DNA from: an uncultured Gilliamella sp.
GTDB taxonomy: Bacteria > Pseudomonadota > Gammaproteobacteria > Enterobacterales > Enterobacteriaceae
Assembly: GCA_945291235.1 (NCBI GenBank)
Contig: CALYQY010000098.1
Span: 1-7,524 of the forward strand
DNA length: 7,524 bases
Reading direction: 5' to 3'
Shown: one piece after another, positions 6,555-7,524 of the stretch
Numbering within the stretch: the stretch's first letter is position 1
Layout of the letters: every line of letters starts with the position of its first letter
Notes under the pieces: generated by a model
Database searches by the model: none
Seen by the model: only the letters and a program-made list of their open reading frames with translations
What the model was told of the DNA's origin: nothing
Program-made: the position numbers and the translations under genes

Positions 6555-7267
6555 GATAGGTAAAGTTGGGTAAGTTTATCTAAGAAAACAAAGAGTTTAT
6601 AATTCATCTTACTGTAATCATGACTGCGTAATTTATCTTCAGTATCAACAAAACGATATTTAGCGGCTTGATTAAGATCATTTTGCGAGTGGGCAATCAA
6701 CTTTTCAACCACGTCATGGGTTAACTCCATATGACATTGAAAACCATACACCAATTTGCCATAAGCAATAATTTGTCGTGGACAGCCTTCACTATAAGCA
6801 ATGATTTTGGCATCTTGAGTTAAACCCGGCATATCATTGTGCCAGTGGCCGACCGCCAAACTATCACCGAAATGCGCAAAAAGCGGATTTTTTTTGCCTG
6901 CTTCGGTCAACGTAATTGGGAATTTGCCAATCTCTTTTTCCGGACTATGCTCGAAATGTGCACCTAAGGCTTCACCAATTAATTGCGAGCCAAGACAGAC
7001 ACCGATGACTATTTTTTGTGATTTGATTGCCGTAGATATGATGGCTTGCTCGGCTAATGAGTCAAAATGTGGACACTCTTTTTTGGTCGTTGCTGGTGAT
7101 TGAGGACCACCCATGATAATCAACATATCAATCTTATCTATCTTATCGGGAAGCGGCTGACCAAGATAAACACGAGAATAACTAATGGTGTGTTGATGCA
7201 TTTTTGCCCATTGCTCATATGCGCCAGGTGCTTCGAAATCTTCGTGGATGATAAAGTGCACATGCAT
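6539..7267 (-). CDS. yfeJ: Class I glutamine amidotransferase, YfeJ type
   Basis: This is a 242-residue stand-alone GATase1-fold protein. The expected catalytic triad is visible: nucleophile C91 in the elbow GVCLGSQLIGEALGA (89-103), with H179 and E181 in GFQCHMELT (175-183). MGGPQSP (52-58) is the oxyanion-strand motif and GHWHNDMPGL (140-149) is typical of GMP-synthase-like stand-alone amidotransferases. The N-terminus MHVHFIIHEDFEAPGAYEQW closely resembles Salmonella YfeJ as I remember it. Such proteins hydrolyse glutamine to supply ammonia, but the acceptor is not known for this subgroup and no synthetase partner lies next to it. It is therefore not GuaA, which has an additional ATP-pyrophosphatase domain. 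The start is fixed by AAAGGAGA (7282-7275). Only a possible -10 word (TATAAA, 7311-7306) is visible upstream and no good -35. Confidence 0.88.
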   Translation of the reverse strand: MHVHFIIHEDFEAPGAYEQWAKMHQHTISYSRVYLGQPLPDKIDKIDMLIIMGGPQSPATTKKECPHFDSLAEQAIISTAIKSQKIVIGVCLGSQLIGEALGAHFEHSPEKEIGKFPITLTEAGKKNPLFAHFGDSLAVGHWHNDMPGLTQDAKIIAYSEGCPRQIIAYGKLVYGFQCHMELTHDVVEKLIAHSQNDLNQAAKYRFVDTEDKLRSHDYSKMNYKLFVFLDKLTQLYLSSTSN

Positions 7268-7274
7268 TGGTAAA

Positions 7275-7282
7275 TCTCCTTT
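7275..7282 (-). promoter_or_regulatory. Ribosome binding site of the amidotransferase
   Basis: AAAGGAGA on the - strand has its AGGAG 8 bases before the ATG at 7267. A second ATG at 7263 is in another frame. Confidence 0.8.
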
Positions 7283-7524
7283 AATCTTATCGATCTGGGT
7301 TCTATTTTATATCGAATATGGACAATTAAACGCGAAGTTTATTATGAATCTTTTATTATGAAATGTGAAGATTTGGCGTTTTGTGTGTGGGATATTTGGC
7401 ATAAAAATCTGCTTTAATCGGATTTAGAATGCGTAAAATTGGTTCTTGTGAGAGATTTTATGGTTTTACTACAAAAGTTAATCAAGTAGAAAAAAGACAT
7501 ATTGTAAAAAATAATTGGGTAGAT

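Noticed and set aside
6837..7103. 88-codon + strand frame opposite the amidotransferase
   Set aside because: It is an antisense shadow of a well-conserved enzyme with a complete catalytic triad.
7385..7428. GTG frame reading VCGIFGIKICFNRI, like the MCGIFGI start of glutamine-dependent asparagine synthase
   Set aside because: It stops after about 14 codons and has no further similarity, so it is a chance match.

Overview
The window comes from an AT-rich gammaproteobacterial chromosome. The core proteins (LysRS, RF2, Mn-SOD, YfeJ-type amidotransferase) read like enterobacterial ones. The 500-residue secreted protein resembles, from memory, a family common in Orbaceae such as Gilliamella (insect-gut symbionts). 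That placement is an inference and rests on no database search.

Layout, left to right. (1) 1-335, + strand: the C-terminal end of a uracil permease (UraA/NCS2), cut by the window edge. (2) 336-821: a gene-free stretch with a long inverted repeat, AT-rich sequence, a strong-looking promoter (TTGCAT-17-TATACT), and a perfect hairpin at the predicted 5' end of the next transcript. (3) 822-2324, + strand: a secreted or surface protein with an unusually long signal peptide, a beta-rich body and a C-terminal cysteine-containing lectin-like or adhesin-type domain; its role is unknown. It is followed by a hairpin and a strong terminator. (4) 2574-5217, - strand: the prfB-lysS operon (release factor 2 and lysyl-tRNA synthetase). 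prfB carries the autoregulatory programmed +1 frameshift, so the true gene starts at 5217 and not at an internal codon. (5) 5389-6015, - strand: Mn-superoxide dismutase sodA with its own promoter and terminator. (6) About 6154-6464, - strand: a decayed VanW-family gene in which an N-terminal piece is joined to a C-terminal tail after loss of the middle. (7) 6539-7267, - strand: a class I glutamine amidotransferase of the YfeJ type.

The adhesin unit and the lysS unit converge on a pair of terminators at 2455-2560. The prfB-lysS pair serves translation: RF2 senses its own level at its in-frame UGA, and LysRS charges tRNA-Lys. sodA and the amidotransferase appear to be independent units. The accessory parts are the secreted protein with its regulatory leader and the VanW remnant; the rest is ordinary housekeeping DNA. 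I see no CRISPR array, tRNA, rRNA, intact insertion sequence or defence system.
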